This document shows positions 46,659 through 55,968 of a DNA stretch of 64,000 bases, one piece after another. The notes under the pieces are model-generated. The model was given only the letters and a program-made list of their open reading frames with translations, was not told the origin of the DNA and searched no databases. The stretch covers positions 186,001-250,000 of the forward strand of contig CAVYKB010000003.1 of the NCBI GenBank assembly GCA_963768975.1, in the 5' to 3' direction. The DNA comes from CADCTB01 sp963768975 (GTDB taxonomy: Bacteria > Actinomycetota > Acidimicrobiia > Acidimicrobiales > AC-14). The position numbers were made by a program, and so were the translations under genes. How positions within the stretch are numbered: the stretch's first letter is position 1; every line of letters starts with the position of its first letter.

Positions 46659-47803
46659 CGGCGCCCGACGGGCGGGGCCCTAGCCGGCACGTGCAGCGAC
46701 GGAGGCCGAGAGTCGTGGTCGTCGGCCAGACGCCTCCCCCCATCGGCGGTCAGGCCGTCATGATCCAGGCCCTTCTCGATGGGACGTACGACGACTTCGA
46801 CCTCGTCCATGTGCGGATGGACTTCTCGCACCACGTCGACGAAATCGGTGCCTTCCGGCTGCGAAAGCTCGGTCATCTGGTGCAGACGATCGTCCGCGTC
46901 GCCCTGGCCCGATTCCGCGACCGCTGCACGATCCTCTACTTCCCGCCCGCGGGCCCGAATATCGTCCCGATCTGCAGGGACATCGCCATCCTCCTGTGCA
47001 CCCGCTGGATGTTCCGGGCGGTCATCTTCCACTTCCACGCCTCGGGCGTCTCCGACGCGATCCCACGCCTTCCGGCACCCCTCCGGCCGCTGTGCCGCAT
47101 GGCGTATAGCAAGCCCGATGTCGCCGTTCGCTTGAGTGACCTCACTCCGGACGACCCAGGTGCGTTGGGCGCACGGACCACCTTCGTCGTCCCAAACGGG
47201 GTGGCGGATCACGCCGGCGATCGGGCGCCGGCGCGACCGAGACAGCCGCCCGGCCTTCTCTATGTCGGCGTCCTTTCTCAGTCCAAAGGCGTCCTGGTCC
47301 TCCTGGAGGCCTGCGCCATCCTGAAGAAGCACGGCGTCCCGTTCCGGCTGGACCTCGTCGGCGGGCCCCAGCCGGCGAGCTTCGGGGTCGTCCTGACGGA
47401 ACGCATCGACGAGCTGGGGATCGGCGACCACGTCAATTTGCGGGGGGTGTTGTGGGGCGACGAGAAATGGCAGGTTTTCGGCGAGGCTGCGGTCTTTTGC
47501 TTTCCGACCTCCTTCGAGTCCGAAGCCTTTCCTGTCGTCCTTCTCGAGGCGATGCAGTTCGGTATGCCTGTGGTCGCCACCCGGTGGCGCGGTATCCCTT
47601 CGATCGTCGAGGACGGCCACACCGGCTTTCTCGTGGCGCCCGGGGACGCCACGGCCACGGCCAACCGCATCGAAACGTTGCTTCGTGATCCCGATCTGGC
47701 GGCAGGCATGGGCGCGAACGGGCGGGAGCGGTACCTCAGCCGTTTCACCATCGACGTGTTCCAGCGCAACATGGCGGCGGCGATTGAATCGGTCGCCAGG
47801 TGA
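46655..47803 (+). CDS. Glycosyltransferase family 4
   Basis: 382-aa GT-B enzyme. VVVVGQTPPPIGGQAVMI starts the acceptor domain; FHFHASGVSDAI follows. In the donor half are LLYVGVLSQSKGVLVLLEA, GEAAVFCFPTSFESEAFP, VVLLEAMQFGMPVVATRWRG and EDGHTGFLVAPGD. GTG start in a GTGA overlap with the kinase stop, so co-translated with it. Confidence 0.88.
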   Translation: MTAPDGRGPSRHVQRRRPRVVVVGQTPPPIGGQAVMIQALLDGTYDDFDLVHVRMDFSHHVDEIGAFRLRKLGHLVQTIVRVALARFRDRCTILYFPPAGPNIVPICRDIAILLCTRWMFRAVIFHFHASGVSDAIPRLPAPLRPLCRMAYSKPDVAVRLSDLTPDDPGALGARTTFVVPNGVADHAGDRAPARPRQPPGLLYVGVLSQSKGVLVLLEACAILKKHGVPFRLDLVGGPQPASFGVVLTERIDELGIGDHVNLRGVLWGDEKWQVFGEAAVFCFPTSFESEAFPVVLLEAMQFGMPVVATRWRGIPSIVEDGHTGFLVAPGDATATANRIETLLRDPDLAAGMGANGRERYLSRFTIDVFQRNMAAAIESVAR

Positions 47804-48549
47804 CCGGCGTTCCTTTCGCCCGGCCGGTCCAGATGGCCGTGAAGCGCCTCGTGCGCAGAGCCGGCGTGGACATCGTGCGCTACCCCGGCAAGGATCCGAC
47901 CCATGCGCGAGCCAAACTCCTGCGCCACCTCGGGGTCGACGTGGTGTTCGACATCGGCGCCAACATCGGGCAGTACGGCAGGGAACTGCGGATGCACGGG
48001 TACGCCGGCCGAGTGGTGTCGTTCGAGCCGCTTGCCGGGCCGTTCAGCGAGCTCGAGCAACGGTCTGAGCGAGACGGGGCGTGGGAGGCGGTGCACGCCG
48101 CCGTCGGCGAGGCCGACGGCGAGACGGTGGTCAACATCTCAGCGAACTCGTTGAGCAGCTCGCTCCTCGCCATCCTGCCGGCCCATGTCGAGGCCGAGCC
48201 GACATCGGCCTACGTCGGCCAGGAGCGAGCGCCCATGGTGACGCTCGACGGCGTCATCGATCGATACGCCGGCCGCGACGCCCGGCCCTTCCTCAAGGTC
48301 GACGCCCAAGGCTATGAGCGACAGGTGCTGGCCGGCGCGGTCGCGTCGCTGCACCGGTTCAGGGGAGTGCAACTCGAGCTGTCGCTGGTCCCGCTGTATG
48401 AAGGCGCCATGTCGTTCGAGGACGGGCTGGCGATGATGCGCGAGGCCGGATTGCAGCTGGCCCGATTGGACCCCGTCTTCGAGGATCCTCGCACCGGCCG
48501 GCTCCTGCAGTGCGACGGCGTCTTCGTGAGAGATCGCGTTGCCGGCTGA
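47800..48549 (+). CDS. FkbM-family methyltransferase
   Basis: 249-aa SAM-dependent methyltransferase. VVFDIGANIGQYGRELRMHG is motif I, VVSFEPLAGPFSELEQ motif II, NSLSSSLLAILP and PFLKVDAQGYERQVLAGA are typical of the FkbM group that methylates glycan hydroxyls. GTG start overlapping the GT4 stop as GTGA, and its end overlaps the next glycosyltransferase by 11 bases. Probably decorates the second cluster's glycan. Confidence 0.9.
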   Translation: MTGVPFARPVQMAVKRLVRRAGVDIVRYPGKDPTHARAKLLRHLGVDVVFDIGANIGQYGRELRMHGYAGRVVSFEPLAGPFSELEQRSERDGAWEAVHAAVGEADGETVVNISANSLSSSLLAILPAHVEAEPTSAYVGQERAPMVTLDGVIDRYAGRDARPFLKVDAQGYERQVLAGAVASLHRFRGVQLELSLVPLYEGAMSFEDGLAMMREAGLQLARLDPVFEDPRTGRLLQCDGVFVRDRVAG

Positions 48550-49705
48550 CACGAGCAGGCCGGCAGCGAGGGTGCACAACACGGGAAAGCAAGACCCCGG
48601 AAGCCCCCGCGTGCTTTTCTCCCACGACATCTTCGCATTCCAGCGGTACGGGGGGGTGTCCCGCTACATCGTCCACCTGCATGCATCGCTCGCAGCCGCC
48701 GGCGTGGAAAGCCGGGTGTTCGCAGGGCTGCACGTCAACGGGTACCTCGAGAGCGCGAGGCGCGTGACCGGTCGCTACTGCAAGAGCCTGCCGGGACCGC
48801 CGATCCGTCGTGCCGTCCGTGTCCTGAATGTCGCCGCCGAAGAGCAGCTCGTCAGGACGTGGAAGCCCGACGCATACCACCTCACGTACTACTCACGGCG
48901 CCGGCCCCGTCTGCGGACTCCTGTCGTGGTGACCGTCTACGACATGATCCACGAGCTCTTCCCCGATCAGTTTCCCTCCCAGGACCACACCTCCATCCAC
49001 AAGCGGTGGTGGGTCGATGCCGCCACGCTGGTGTTCGTACCGTCGGAACGGACGAAGGCGGATCTCTTGCAGTTCTGGCCCGAGTGCGCGCCAAAGGTGG
49101 TGGTGCTGCGCCCCGGCATCATGCCCCTGGAACCGGCTGCGGCCCCACCCTCGCGCCAGTACGGCGACTTCGTGCTCTACGTCGGCGATCGGCGCTCGCC
49201 GTACAAGAACTTCGGTCGGATGACGTCCGCCCTGGCCCGAGCCGAGCATGGCCGGCGCTGCCAGCTCGTCTGCTTCGGGGGGGGCGAGCTGTCACAGGAT
49301 GAACGTAGCCACCTCGAGGCTATCGGGCTCCTGGACCGGACGTACACGGTCAGCGGTACCGACGCTCATCTGACCGCGCTGTACCGCCAGGCCCGGGCGC
49401 TCGTCTACCCCTCCCTGTACGAGGGCTTCGGGTTCCCGCTCATCGAAGCCATGAGCCTCGGCTGCCCCGTCGTGTGCTCGAACGCCGGGCCGATCCCCGA
49501 GGTGGTCGGCACCGCGGCGATGCTCTTCAACCCCGAGGACCTCGACGGCATCGCCGATGCCATCGACCGTGTGCTTGGCGACGCCGGCGCCGAAGCGACG
49601 CTCCGGGCCGCCGGCCCGGTTCGAGCAGAGGTGTTCGACTGGCGGCTGGCGGGTTCCCAGGCCCGTCCCTACTACGAGCAGCTCGAGGCGGGGAGCCGCC
49701 CGTGA
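48539..49705 (+). CDS. Glycosyltransferase family 4 (mannosyltransferase-like)
   Basis: 388-aa GT-B enzyme. VLFSHDIFAFQRYGGVSRYI starts the fold; VTVYDMIHELFPDQF is typical of the mannosyl/WbpY-like subgroup. Donor half: VLYVGDRRSPYKNF, ALVYPSLYEGFGFPLIEAMS (E-x7-E region), and CSNAGPIPEVVGTAAMLFNP. TTG start at 48539 gives an 11-base overlap with the methyltransferase; an in-frame GTG at 48572 is an alternative. GTGA overlap with the next gene. Confidence 0.88.
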   Translation: MPADTSRPAARVHNTGKQDPGSPRVLFSHDIFAFQRYGGVSRYIVHLHASLAAAGVESRVFAGLHVNGYLESARRVTGRYCKSLPGPPIRRAVRVLNVAAEEQLVRTWKPDAYHLTYYSRRRPRLRTPVVVTVYDMIHELFPDQFPSQDHTSIHKRWWVDAATLVFVPSERTKADLLQFWPECAPKVVVLRPGIMPLEPAAAPPSRQYGDFVLYVGDRRSPYKNFGRMTSALARAEHGRRCQLVCFGGGELSQDERSHLEAIGLLDRTYTVSGTDAHLTALYRQARALVYPSLYEGFGFPLIEAMSLGCPVVCSNAGPIPEVVGTAAMLFNPEDLDGIADAIDRVLGDAGAEATLRAAGPVRAEVFDWRLAGSQARPYYEQLEAGSRP

Positions 49706-50562
49706 AGTTCTCCGTGGTGACGCCGACGCTGAACGGGGGGAGTCGTCTCCGGGCCTGCGTTGGGTCGGTCCGTGCCCAAGCCGGTCAAGATGTCGACGTC
49801 GACCACCTCATCCAGGACGGTGGATCCTCCGACGGTTCGGCCGAATGGGCGCTGGCCCAGCCGGATCTCTGCGTCGAGAGCCGCCCCGACGCCGGTATGT
49901 ACGACGCCCTGAATCGCGGTTTCAGCCGGGCCGGTGGCGACATCGTGTCCTGGTTGAATAGCGACGAGCAGTATCTTCCCGGAGCCCTGGAAGCGGTCGC
50001 CGCCCGCTTCCGGTCGGATCCGAGCGCCGACCTCGTCTACGGCGACGCCATCCTCGTCGCCCCTGGCGGAGAACCGCTCGCGGCGCGCCGCGAGATCCCC
50101 CTCCGGCTGGCCTACCTTCTCAACGGGCCGACGTACGCCATCTCCTGCACGTTGTTCTTCCGCCGGCGCCTGCTCGACGAGGGGATGCTGCAGTTCGACT
50201 CGACCTACCGGATCGTCGGCGACACCGACGTCATCCTCCGCCTACTGCAGCGAGGGTGCCGGGCATCCAAGGTGGATCGGTACATAGGGCTGTTCGGTGT
50301 CACCGGGCACAACCTCAGTACCCATCCCGATTTTGCCGAGGAGGCGGAACGGGTCCGGCGGGAGCACGGGGCGTTCACCTCACAGACGTTCCGGCGCGTC
50401 GTGCTTGCGGGGCGCCTGGCCGAGAAGCTCCTGCGCGGGGCCTACCGCACGGTGGACCTCGACTACGAGTACGCGATCGACGAAGTCCCGAACCGCCGGC
50501 GGATCCAGGCGGCCGGCGTCGGCTGGCGGTGGACGTTCGATCCCGGCGTGTATGGGTCCTAG
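49702..50562 (+). CDS. Glycosyltransferase family 2
   Basis: 286-aa GT-A enzyme of the WcaA/colanic-acid type. KFSVVTPTLNGGSRLRACV, DHLIQDGGSSDGS, ESRPDAGMYDALNRGFSRAG, and SWLNSDEQYLPGALE as the metal site. STYRIVGDTDVILRLLQRG completes the family pattern. GTG start in a GTGA overlap. It overlaps the acyltransferase start by 11 bases. Confidence 0.89.
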   Translation: MKFSVVTPTLNGGSRLRACVGSVRAQAGQDVDVDHLIQDGGSSDGSAEWALAQPDLCVESRPDAGMYDALNRGFSRAGGDIVSWLNSDEQYLPGALEAVAARFRSDPSADLVYGDAILVAPGGEPLAARREIPLRLAYLLNGPTYAISCTLFFRRRLLDEGMLQFDSTYRIVGDTDVILRLLQRGCRASKVDRYIGLFGVTGHNLSTHPDFAEEAERVRREHGAFTSQTFRRVVLAGRLAEKLLRGAYRTVDLDYEYAIDEVPNRRRIQAAGVGWRWTFDPGVYGS

Positions 50563-51877
50563 CACCTCTCCTCGGTTGCAGCCGCCTGGTGCCCGGTCCC
50601 CGTGGCACCGGTTCCTCGACCGTTTCTCGCGGCGGACGTCCTCTGGACGGTTCATCCCCGAGGTCGACGGCATCCGATTCTTCGCCATCGCCATGGTGGT
50701 GGTCTTCCACATCGACGATCACGTCGGGCGCAATGCGAGCGTCGACGGCGGAGCAGGTGGCATCGAGTTCGCCGGCCGGTACCTCGGCAACGGGAACCGG
50801 GGTGTGCAGCTGTTCTTCGTCCTGAGCGGATTCATCCTGGCCCTGCCCTTCGCCGGGCACTCCCTCGCCGGCCGTGCCCGTCCCAGCACCCGGGCGTACT
50901 ATCTGCGCCGGCTGACCCGGCTCGAGCCGCCGTACGTCGTGGCGATGTGCAGCCTGGCCGCGGTCTCCGTGATCTTGGGAACGCTTGGGCTGCGGGAGGC
51001 CGTGAGCCACTTGGGCGCCTCGCTGGCCTACCTGCACAGCCTGATCTTCGGGGTGCCCAGCCGGATCAACGGTGTGGCATGGACCCTCGAAGTGGAGGTG
51101 CAGTTCTACCTCCTGGCGCCGCTTCTGGCCCGGGTGTTCACCATCCGCTCACGCGTGCAACGACGTGGGCTCCTCGTCGCCGTCTTCGTCCTCGCCGCCG
51201 GCCTGCAGAACGCGTTCCTGGGCGACGGCGCCGGTCGCGCCGAGCTCAGCCTCCTGAACTTCATCCAGTACTTCCTCCTGGGCTTCCTCTTCGCTGACGT
51301 CTACCTGACGGACTGGTCCGAGTCGCCCCGCAGCGACAACCGGAGCTGGGACGCAGTCGCGTTGCTCGGATGGCCGGCCTTGCTCTTCCTGGACCTCAAC
51401 GCCGGCGCCGGCCGGTGGCTCCTACCGCCGCTCCTGTTCATGCTGTTCTGCGCCACGTTCCGGGGCCCGATGACGAGGGGCGTCCTCCGCCTGCACCTTC
51501 TGACGACGCTGGGCGGCATGTGCTACACGATCTACCTGCTGCACTATCCCGTCATGTCGTTGTTCTCGCGGCTGACCCAGCGGTTCTCGGTCGAGCCATA
51601 CGGCCTCGATCTCCTCGTGCAGTCGGTGGTACTGCTGCCCCCGCTCCTCATCCTCTCGGCGGTGTTCTTTCTCGCCGTGGAGCGCCCGTGCATGGACCCC
51701 GGGTGGTGGCGCAAGCTGCGGCGTCCCATCGACGCCTCAGGGCCGAATGGCGGAGAAGGTGTACATCGAACCGGGGGTTCTGCGCACCGCGACGGCCCGC
51801 AGGCACGGGCCAACTCCCGGAGCGGTGGCCAGCAGCTTCCCGGCGGGACCGACTCGCTCCAGCCACCGGGCGGGTAG
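50552..51877 (+). CDS. Acyltransferase family 3 (OafA/YrhL-like)
   Basis: 441-aa integral membrane acyltransferase with about 10 helices, moving acetyl or similar groups to glycans from the cytosol. GRFIPEVDGIRFFAIAMVVV with the conserved His in VVFHIDDHVG, then GVQLFFVLSGFILALPF, YYLRRLTRLEPPYVV and WTLEVEVQFYLLAPLL, all typical. ATG at 50552 overlaps the GT2 gene. The last 47 codons (after WRKLRRPID) run antisense through the convergent methyltransferase gene and look unselected (GGEGVHRTGGSAHRDGPQ), so the functional end is probably near 51740. Confidence 0.9.
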   Translation: MGPSTSPRLQPPGARSPWHRFLDRFSRRTSSGRFIPEVDGIRFFAIAMVVVFHIDDHVGRNASVDGGAGGIEFAGRYLGNGNRGVQLFFVLSGFILALPFAGHSLAGRARPSTRAYYLRRLTRLEPPYVVAMCSLAAVSVILGTLGLREAVSHLGASLAYLHSLIFGVPSRINGVAWTLEVEVQFYLLAPLLARVFTIRSRVQRRGLLVAVFVLAAGLQNAFLGDGAGRAELSLLNFIQYFLLGFLFADVYLTDWSESPRSDNRSWDAVALLGWPALLFLDLNAGAGRWLLPPLLFMLFCATFRGPMTRGVLRLHLLTTLGGMCYTIYLLHYPVMSLFSRLTQRFSVEPYGLDLLVQSVVLLPPLLILSAVFFLAVERPCMDPGWWRKLRRPIDASGPNGGEGVHRTGGSAHRDGPQARANSRSGGQQLPGGTDSLQPPGG

Positions 51878-52582
51878 GCCGGCGAGATCGGCTTCGTTCC
51901 GGACGCGCGGGTAGGCATTGATGACCGACTCCAGCGGTTTGAGGACTGTCTTCAGCACAAGGCCTGAGCCAGTGAAGGCGCGCTCATACTCATGCAGGCG
52001 GAAAGCGTGCTCGTTGCCGGCCATGGCATGAATGGGGTGGCCGGCGAGAAACCGGGCCAGCTCACGCCGGCTGCGCACGACGTGCTCCCGGCAGGCGAGG
52101 ACGTGGCCTCCCCGGCGGGTCACCCGAGCCATCTCGGCGACCATCCGGTCCAGGTCACGGGCGTGGTGCAGGACTTGGCGGCAGTACACGAGGTCGAACG
52201 TCTCCGCGGCAAAGGGAAGCGATTCGCCGAAGGCCTCGGCCACCGAGACGCGCAACCCGTCGGCCGGCCGCCTGAGAAGGGAGCCGTAGCCCACCTCCGC
52301 GCTCGGGTCGGGCTCGACGGCGCACACGAAATCTGCACCGGCCCGCGCAAACGCGTGGGCGGCCATCCCGACGCCGGCTCCGAGGTCGAGCACGCGCATC
52401 CCGCTCGGGATGCGCCCGATCAGGCGAAGCACGGCCTGGAACTCGCTGGAGTCGTGGAAACGGCCCCAATACCCCGGCGACTCCGTGTCGAGGTACGAAT
52501 CCTCGATGAGCTCGGCCATCTCGGGGCGGTCCTTCAAGACCCGGACGGCCTCTGCGGCGGTCGTTTGACCCGTGCCCATCAT
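51737..52582 (-). CDS. Class I SAM-dependent methyltransferase
   Basis: 281-aa Rossmann-fold methyltransferase. MRVLDLGAGVGMAAHAFARA is motif I, CAVEPDPSAEVGYG motif II, FDLVYCRQVLHHARDLDRMV and VTRRGGHVLACREHVV later motifs. ATG at 52582 overlaps the flippase stop as ATGA (second ATG at 52579 possible). Last gene of a leftward operon: FkbM, WecG-like, flippase, this gene. Its end overlaps the convergent acyltransferase by 141 bases. Substrate presumably a glycan or lipid-linked sugar. Confidence 0.83.
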   Translation of the reverse strand: MMGTGQTTAAEAVRVLKDRPEMAELIEDSYLDTESPGYWGRFHDSSEFQAVLRLIGRIPSGMRVLDLGAGVGMAAHAFARAGADFVCAVEPDPSAEVGYGSLLRRPADGLRVSVAEAFGESLPFAAETFDLVYCRQVLHHARDLDRMVAEMARVTRRGGHVLACREHVVRSRRELARFLAGHPIHAMAGNEHAFRLHEYERAFTGSGLVLKTVLKPLESVINAYPRVRNEADLAGLPARWLERVGPAGKLLATAPGVGPCLRAVAVRRTPGSMYTFSAIRP

Positions 52583-54015
52583 GCAGGGCCGGTCGGGAGA
52601 AGGGGAGTTGACAGACGGGCGAAGTAGCGGCGGAGGAAGATGGCGACCGGAACCAGGATGAAGATTGTCGTCGTGATCACCGTCGCCAGGATCGGGCCGG
52701 GGATGCCGATCGCCCGGGCGAGGACAATCGACAGGGGCAGGTTGGTGGCGGCCATGAGCAACGCGCACGCTAGTTGGAGCCGGACCACGTGGGCACCGTT
52801 GAGGAACATGGCAAACGGGATGTTCACCGCTGAGAGCAGGGCCCAGGTTCCGAGCATCAGGAGGAGGAGGAACGACGGTGCCGCGCCCGGCACCAGCCAT
52901 TCGACAAGCGGCCTACCGACGACGACCAGGACCACCGCCGCCGGTACGTTCAACGCGCACGCCACCATCAATGAGCGACGGAACGTGGTGCGGGCCCACG
53001 CAATATCGCCTCGGGCCAACGCGTCGCCGTAGGCCGGCCAGAGCGGTGTGATGAGGAAGCCGGCCACCGTCGGCATGAGCGCGAACAGGCGCATCGGCGC
53101 GGCGTATCCAGTCACCGCTTCTGGTCCCAGGACCCGGGAGAGGACGAGGAGGTCGGACTGGTATCCGACCACGACGGCGAGCCCGAGCACCATGAACAGG
53201 CCGCCGGAGCGAAGGACTTTCTGCAAGGCTGCGGTGGTGACGGCGCGCGGGTTGGGCCACAGGTGCGGGCGCTGGTGGCGGAAGAGGATGACGAAGTTGA
53301 CCAGCGCAGCCACGACCGGCCCCGCCAGGGTGGCGCCCACCACGGCCACGAGATCCATATCTGCGATGGCGGCGGCGAGGGCCAGCGCCAACCCCAGGAG
53401 GACGCCGGCCCCCATGGAGAGGCTGGCGAGGAAGCCCTCCTGGTACGCGAGGTGCACACGCTGGGCAACGCCGAGCGCCATGTTGAGGCAGACGGCGGCG
53501 GCCAGCGCGGTCACCGCCGGCCGGACGGACGCCCGGCTGGAGTCCGCCACGTTGAGGAGCTCGGCCCAATCGACGTGAGGCGCCACGGCCAGGAAGCCGG
53601 AGAAGAGCACGATGCCGAGCAGACCGAGCGCAAAGAAGGCGCTCGAGATGTAGGTGCGGATCTCGTCCTCGTCCCCCCGAGCGTTGGCGCCGGCGATGAG
53701 GGTGACGAGGCCGTTGCTGATGCCAAGGTCGGCGAACCCGATCACCACGGTGGCCGAGGTGATCGTGAACCAGATCCCGAAGTCTTCGGAACCGAGGAGG
53801 CGGACGAGGACGGGAACGATGGCGACCGCTCCCAGCGCAGTGCCGGCGCGCATGACCATCGCCGCGAGCGACGAAAGGCCGACCCGGCGGTACCGTTCCC
53901 AGGAGCGGCCCTCCTCGGTGTCGGCGTCGACTGGAGCGGGCCCGAAGCGTGTCGAGGCGATGGCGACGAGACGGGCGGCCGCGGTCTCGCGCGCCGTAGA
54001 GCCGGCTCTGGGCAC
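52579..54015 (-). CDS. Wzx-like flippase (second copy)
   Basis: 478-aa polytopic MOP-superfamily protein with about 12-14 helices. VGLSSLAAMVMRAGTALGA, VRLLGSEDFGIWFTITSA, FADLGISNGLVTLIAG and, in the second half, VVVGYQSDLLVLSRVLGPEA match oligosaccharide flippases. A Ser/Arg-rich soluble N-terminus of about 45 residues precedes the first helix. GTG at 54015 begins one base after the stop of the WecG-like gene; longer frames upstream overlap that gene and were rejected. Confidence 0.88.
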   Translation of the reverse strand: MPRAGSTARETAAARLVAIASTRFGPAPVDADTEEGRSWERYRRVGLSSLAAMVMRAGTALGAVAIVPVLVRLLGSEDFGIWFTITSATVVIGFADLGISNGLVTLIAGANARGDEDEIRTYISSAFFALGLLGIVLFSGFLAVAPHVDWAELLNVADSSRASVRPAVTALAAAVCLNMALGVAQRVHLAYQEGFLASLSMGAGVLLGLALALAAAIADMDLVAVVGATLAGPVVAALVNFVILFRHQRPHLWPNPRAVTTAALQKVLRSGGLFMVLGLAVVVGYQSDLLVLSRVLGPEAVTGYAAPMRLFALMPTVAGFLITPLWPAYGDALARGDIAWARTTFRRSLMVACALNVPAAVVLVVVGRPLVEWLVPGAAPSFLLLLMLGTWALLSAVNIPFAMFLNGAHVVRLQLACALLMAATNLPLSIVLARAIGIPGPILATVITTTIFILVPVAIFLRRYFARLSTPLLPTGPA

Positions 54016-54016
54016 T

Positions 54017-54847
54017 TCAGGGACGACGGCCCCGAATGGTCCGCCAGTGGCGGAGCACCACGAGGACGACGAACCAGGGGTTGTACACGAGGTACCGGTA
54101 CCAGAGGCGGCGCGGCTCCTTGAAAAGGCGGTAGGCCCACTCAAGGCCGGCGCGCTGCAGGTAGGCGGGCGCTTGGCGCACGGCGCCGGCGTGGAAGTCG
54201 AACGCGGCGCCGACGCCGACGAGCACGGCCGCATCGAGTCGATCCCGGTGCTCAGCCATCCACAGTTCCTGCTTGGGAGCGCCGAGCCCGACCCAGACGA
54301 TGTCGGCGTTCGCCTCGTTGACCGTTCTGACCAGTGCCTCGTCCTCCTCCGCCGTGAGCCGGCGGTAGGGAGGAGAGAGCAGCCCGGCCACTTCCAGCCC
54401 CGGGAACCGGGCGCGGAGCCGGTCGGCCATTGTGTCGGCGACCCCAGGCGCACCACCGAGGAAGAAGTGCCGGTGATCGGCGCCGATGGATGCTCCGCAG
54501 ACGTCGAGCATGAGATCGGGCCCGTACACCCGAGACGCACGGCTGTGGCCGGCCCGCTTCAGGAGCCAGACCAGCGGCATCCCGTCGGGTGTCGTCAACC
54601 CACTGCCGTTCATGACCTCCCGAAGGGCGGGGTTGCGATAGGACTCCATGACGCTGTGCACGTTGGCGACGCAAACGTACCGGCGCTCGCCGTGCTCGAT
54701 CCAGCGGGCGATGCTTTCGACTGCTTCGACCAGGTTGATGGCGCTGATGCCGGTGCCGAGGACGCCGAGTCTGGGGGCTTGCGGGGCACGTTGGGCGTCG
54801 TGCGCCGGCGGAGACCCGTTTCCCGGTGGGCTACTTGAGGAGCGCAA
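54017..54847 (-). CDS. WecG/TagA/CpsF-family glycosyltransferase
   Basis: 276-aa GT26 enzyme, which adds an N-acetylmannosamine-type or related sugar as the second residue on a polyprenyl-linked primer. LGTGISAINLVEAVESIARW, CVANVHSVMESYRNP, TTPDGMPLVWLLKRAG, RVYGPDLMLDVC, FFLGGAPGVADTMADRL and WVGLGAPKQELWMAEHR are all family hallmarks. The C-terminal basic/hydrophobic tail (RRLWYRYLVYNPWFVVLVVL) binds the membrane. TTG at 54847 is the only sensible start and overlaps the FkbM gene by 17 bases; no ATG is available before the conserved part. Confidence 0.92.
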   Translation of the reverse strand: MRSSSSPPGNGSPPAHDAQRAPQAPRLGVLGTGISAINLVEAVESIARWIEHGERRYVCVANVHSVMESYRNPALREVMNGSGLTTPDGMPLVWLLKRAGHSRASRVYGPDLMLDVCGASIGADHRHFFLGGAPGVADTMADRLRARFPGLEVAGLLSPPYRRLTAEEDEALVRTVNEANADIVWVGLGAPKQELWMAEHRDRLDAAVLVGVGAAFDFHAGAVRQAPAYLQRAGLEWAYRLFKEPRRLWYRYLVYNPWFVVLVVLRHWRTIRGRRP

Positions 54848-55802
54848 TGTCGGTGTACTCCCCAGGGTTCTCCCTGTCGTAGCGGTCGGCCAAGGTGGCG
54901 ATGGCTGTCGCTGGCAACTCGTCGAGCCGGCCCGCCGCTACCGACGCCCGGACGTCGAAGACTGAGGCGTAGTTGGCGGCGATGATCGCGTGCAACCGAT
55001 CAAGCCCGCCGGCGCGCGTGAGGCCGTAGGGCCAGTACTCGGAGATCACGGGCACGTCGCTCGCCAGTAGAGAAGCGGCGCCCTCCAGGACTTGCGCCTC
55101 ATGGCCCTGGGTGTCCATCCACACCAGGTCGATATCGCTCGTTGCCAGGTGCTGCAACTGCAGCAACTCGTCAAACGTCATCCCGGCCACATCCTCGACC
55201 TCCCAGCCTGCTTCACCGATCGCTCCGGGTTCGTCCGTCAGCCGGATCCTGCAGTCCCCCGAGTTGTCCGGTCCAATCTCTAGCTCGTAGCGCCCTGCTC
55301 GGTCGGACAGCGCCGTCTCGACGACGGTGACCAGCGTTTCGAGGCCGTTGGCGGCGATGTTGGCCCGCAGCAGGCGGGTGTTGGCCGGCGCCGGCTCGAC
55401 GGCGATGGCTCGGCCGGCGCCCAACTGCTTCAGGGCGGGGATGGTGGACGTGCCGATGTTCGCCCCGATGTCGACGAAGGTGCCTCCGGCCAACGGCGGG
55501 CGCCCCAGCCGGTGCTCGAGGAGGCCCAAAGCCGCCTCCATCACCTTCTGCTCGAAGCCACCTTCGAGAAAGGTGTGCTTCCCGATCAGGTCGTTGGTGG
55601 GGACGAAATACCACAGGTCACCGACGCAGACGGCGACGCTCGGCGTCTCCCGCCCGACTACGTCGAATGCCCACGCCCGCCGCAGCAGGGCCCGGCCGGT
55701 GCTGGTCCGGGCCGCGCCGGCGATGTGCGTCAGCCGTTGCCGCGCCCGAAGCACGCGTTCCACGGGCGTTGCGACTCGCCGGCGCATGAGGTCGGCGGCC
55801 AC
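54831..55802 (-). CDS. FkbM-family methyltransferase
   Basis: 323-aa SAM-dependent methyltransferase. WYFVPTNDLIGKHTFLEGGF precedes the SAM site FVDIGANIGTSTIPALKQLG, then AIAVEPAPANTRLLRANI and IDLVWMDTQGHEAQVLEGA, the FkbM signature. I start at GTG 55802 because TACCCT lies exactly six bases upstream (leaderless pattern). ATG 55787 and ATG 55892 are alternatives without ribosome sites. First gene of the leftward four-gene operon and divergent from the priming transferase. Confidence 0.87.
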   Translation of the reverse strand: MAADLMRRRVATPVERVLRARQRLTHIAGAARTSTGRALLRRAWAFDVVGRETPSVAVCVGDLWYFVPTNDLIGKHTFLEGGFEQKVMEAALGLLEHRLGRPPLAGGTFVDIGANIGTSTIPALKQLGAGRAIAVEPAPANTRLLRANIAANGLETLVTVVETALSDRAGRYELEIGPDNSGDCRIRLTDEPGAIGEAGWEVEDVAGMTFDELLQLQHLATSDIDLVWMDTQGHEAQVLEGAASLLASDVPVISEYWPYGLTRAGGLDRLHAIIAANYASVFDVRASVAAGRLDELPATAIATLADRYDRENPGEYTDIALLK

Positions 55803-55808
55803 AGGCTG

Positions 55809-55881
55809 AGGGTAGGCGCTGGCCGACTGCGCCGCCCATTCTCGCCGAATGGTGGTGGTCCCTGCGCACGGCTGGTACGCT
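55809..55881. promoter_or_regulatory. Divergent -10 elements between FkbM and sugar-transferase operons
   Basis: Leftward TACCCT (complement of 55809-55814), six bases before GTG 55802. Rightward TACGCT (55876-55881), which would start a transcript near 55888 with an 80-nt leader before the GTG at 55969 that has its own GGAGG. Confidence 0.45.
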
Positions 55882-55968
55882 CCATCTTTCATCTGGCGCT
55901 GGCGGCCGGCGGGCGGATGGAGCGGTAATGGCCAGCGGGTACTCCGAGATGAAGCGGAGGTTGAAGAA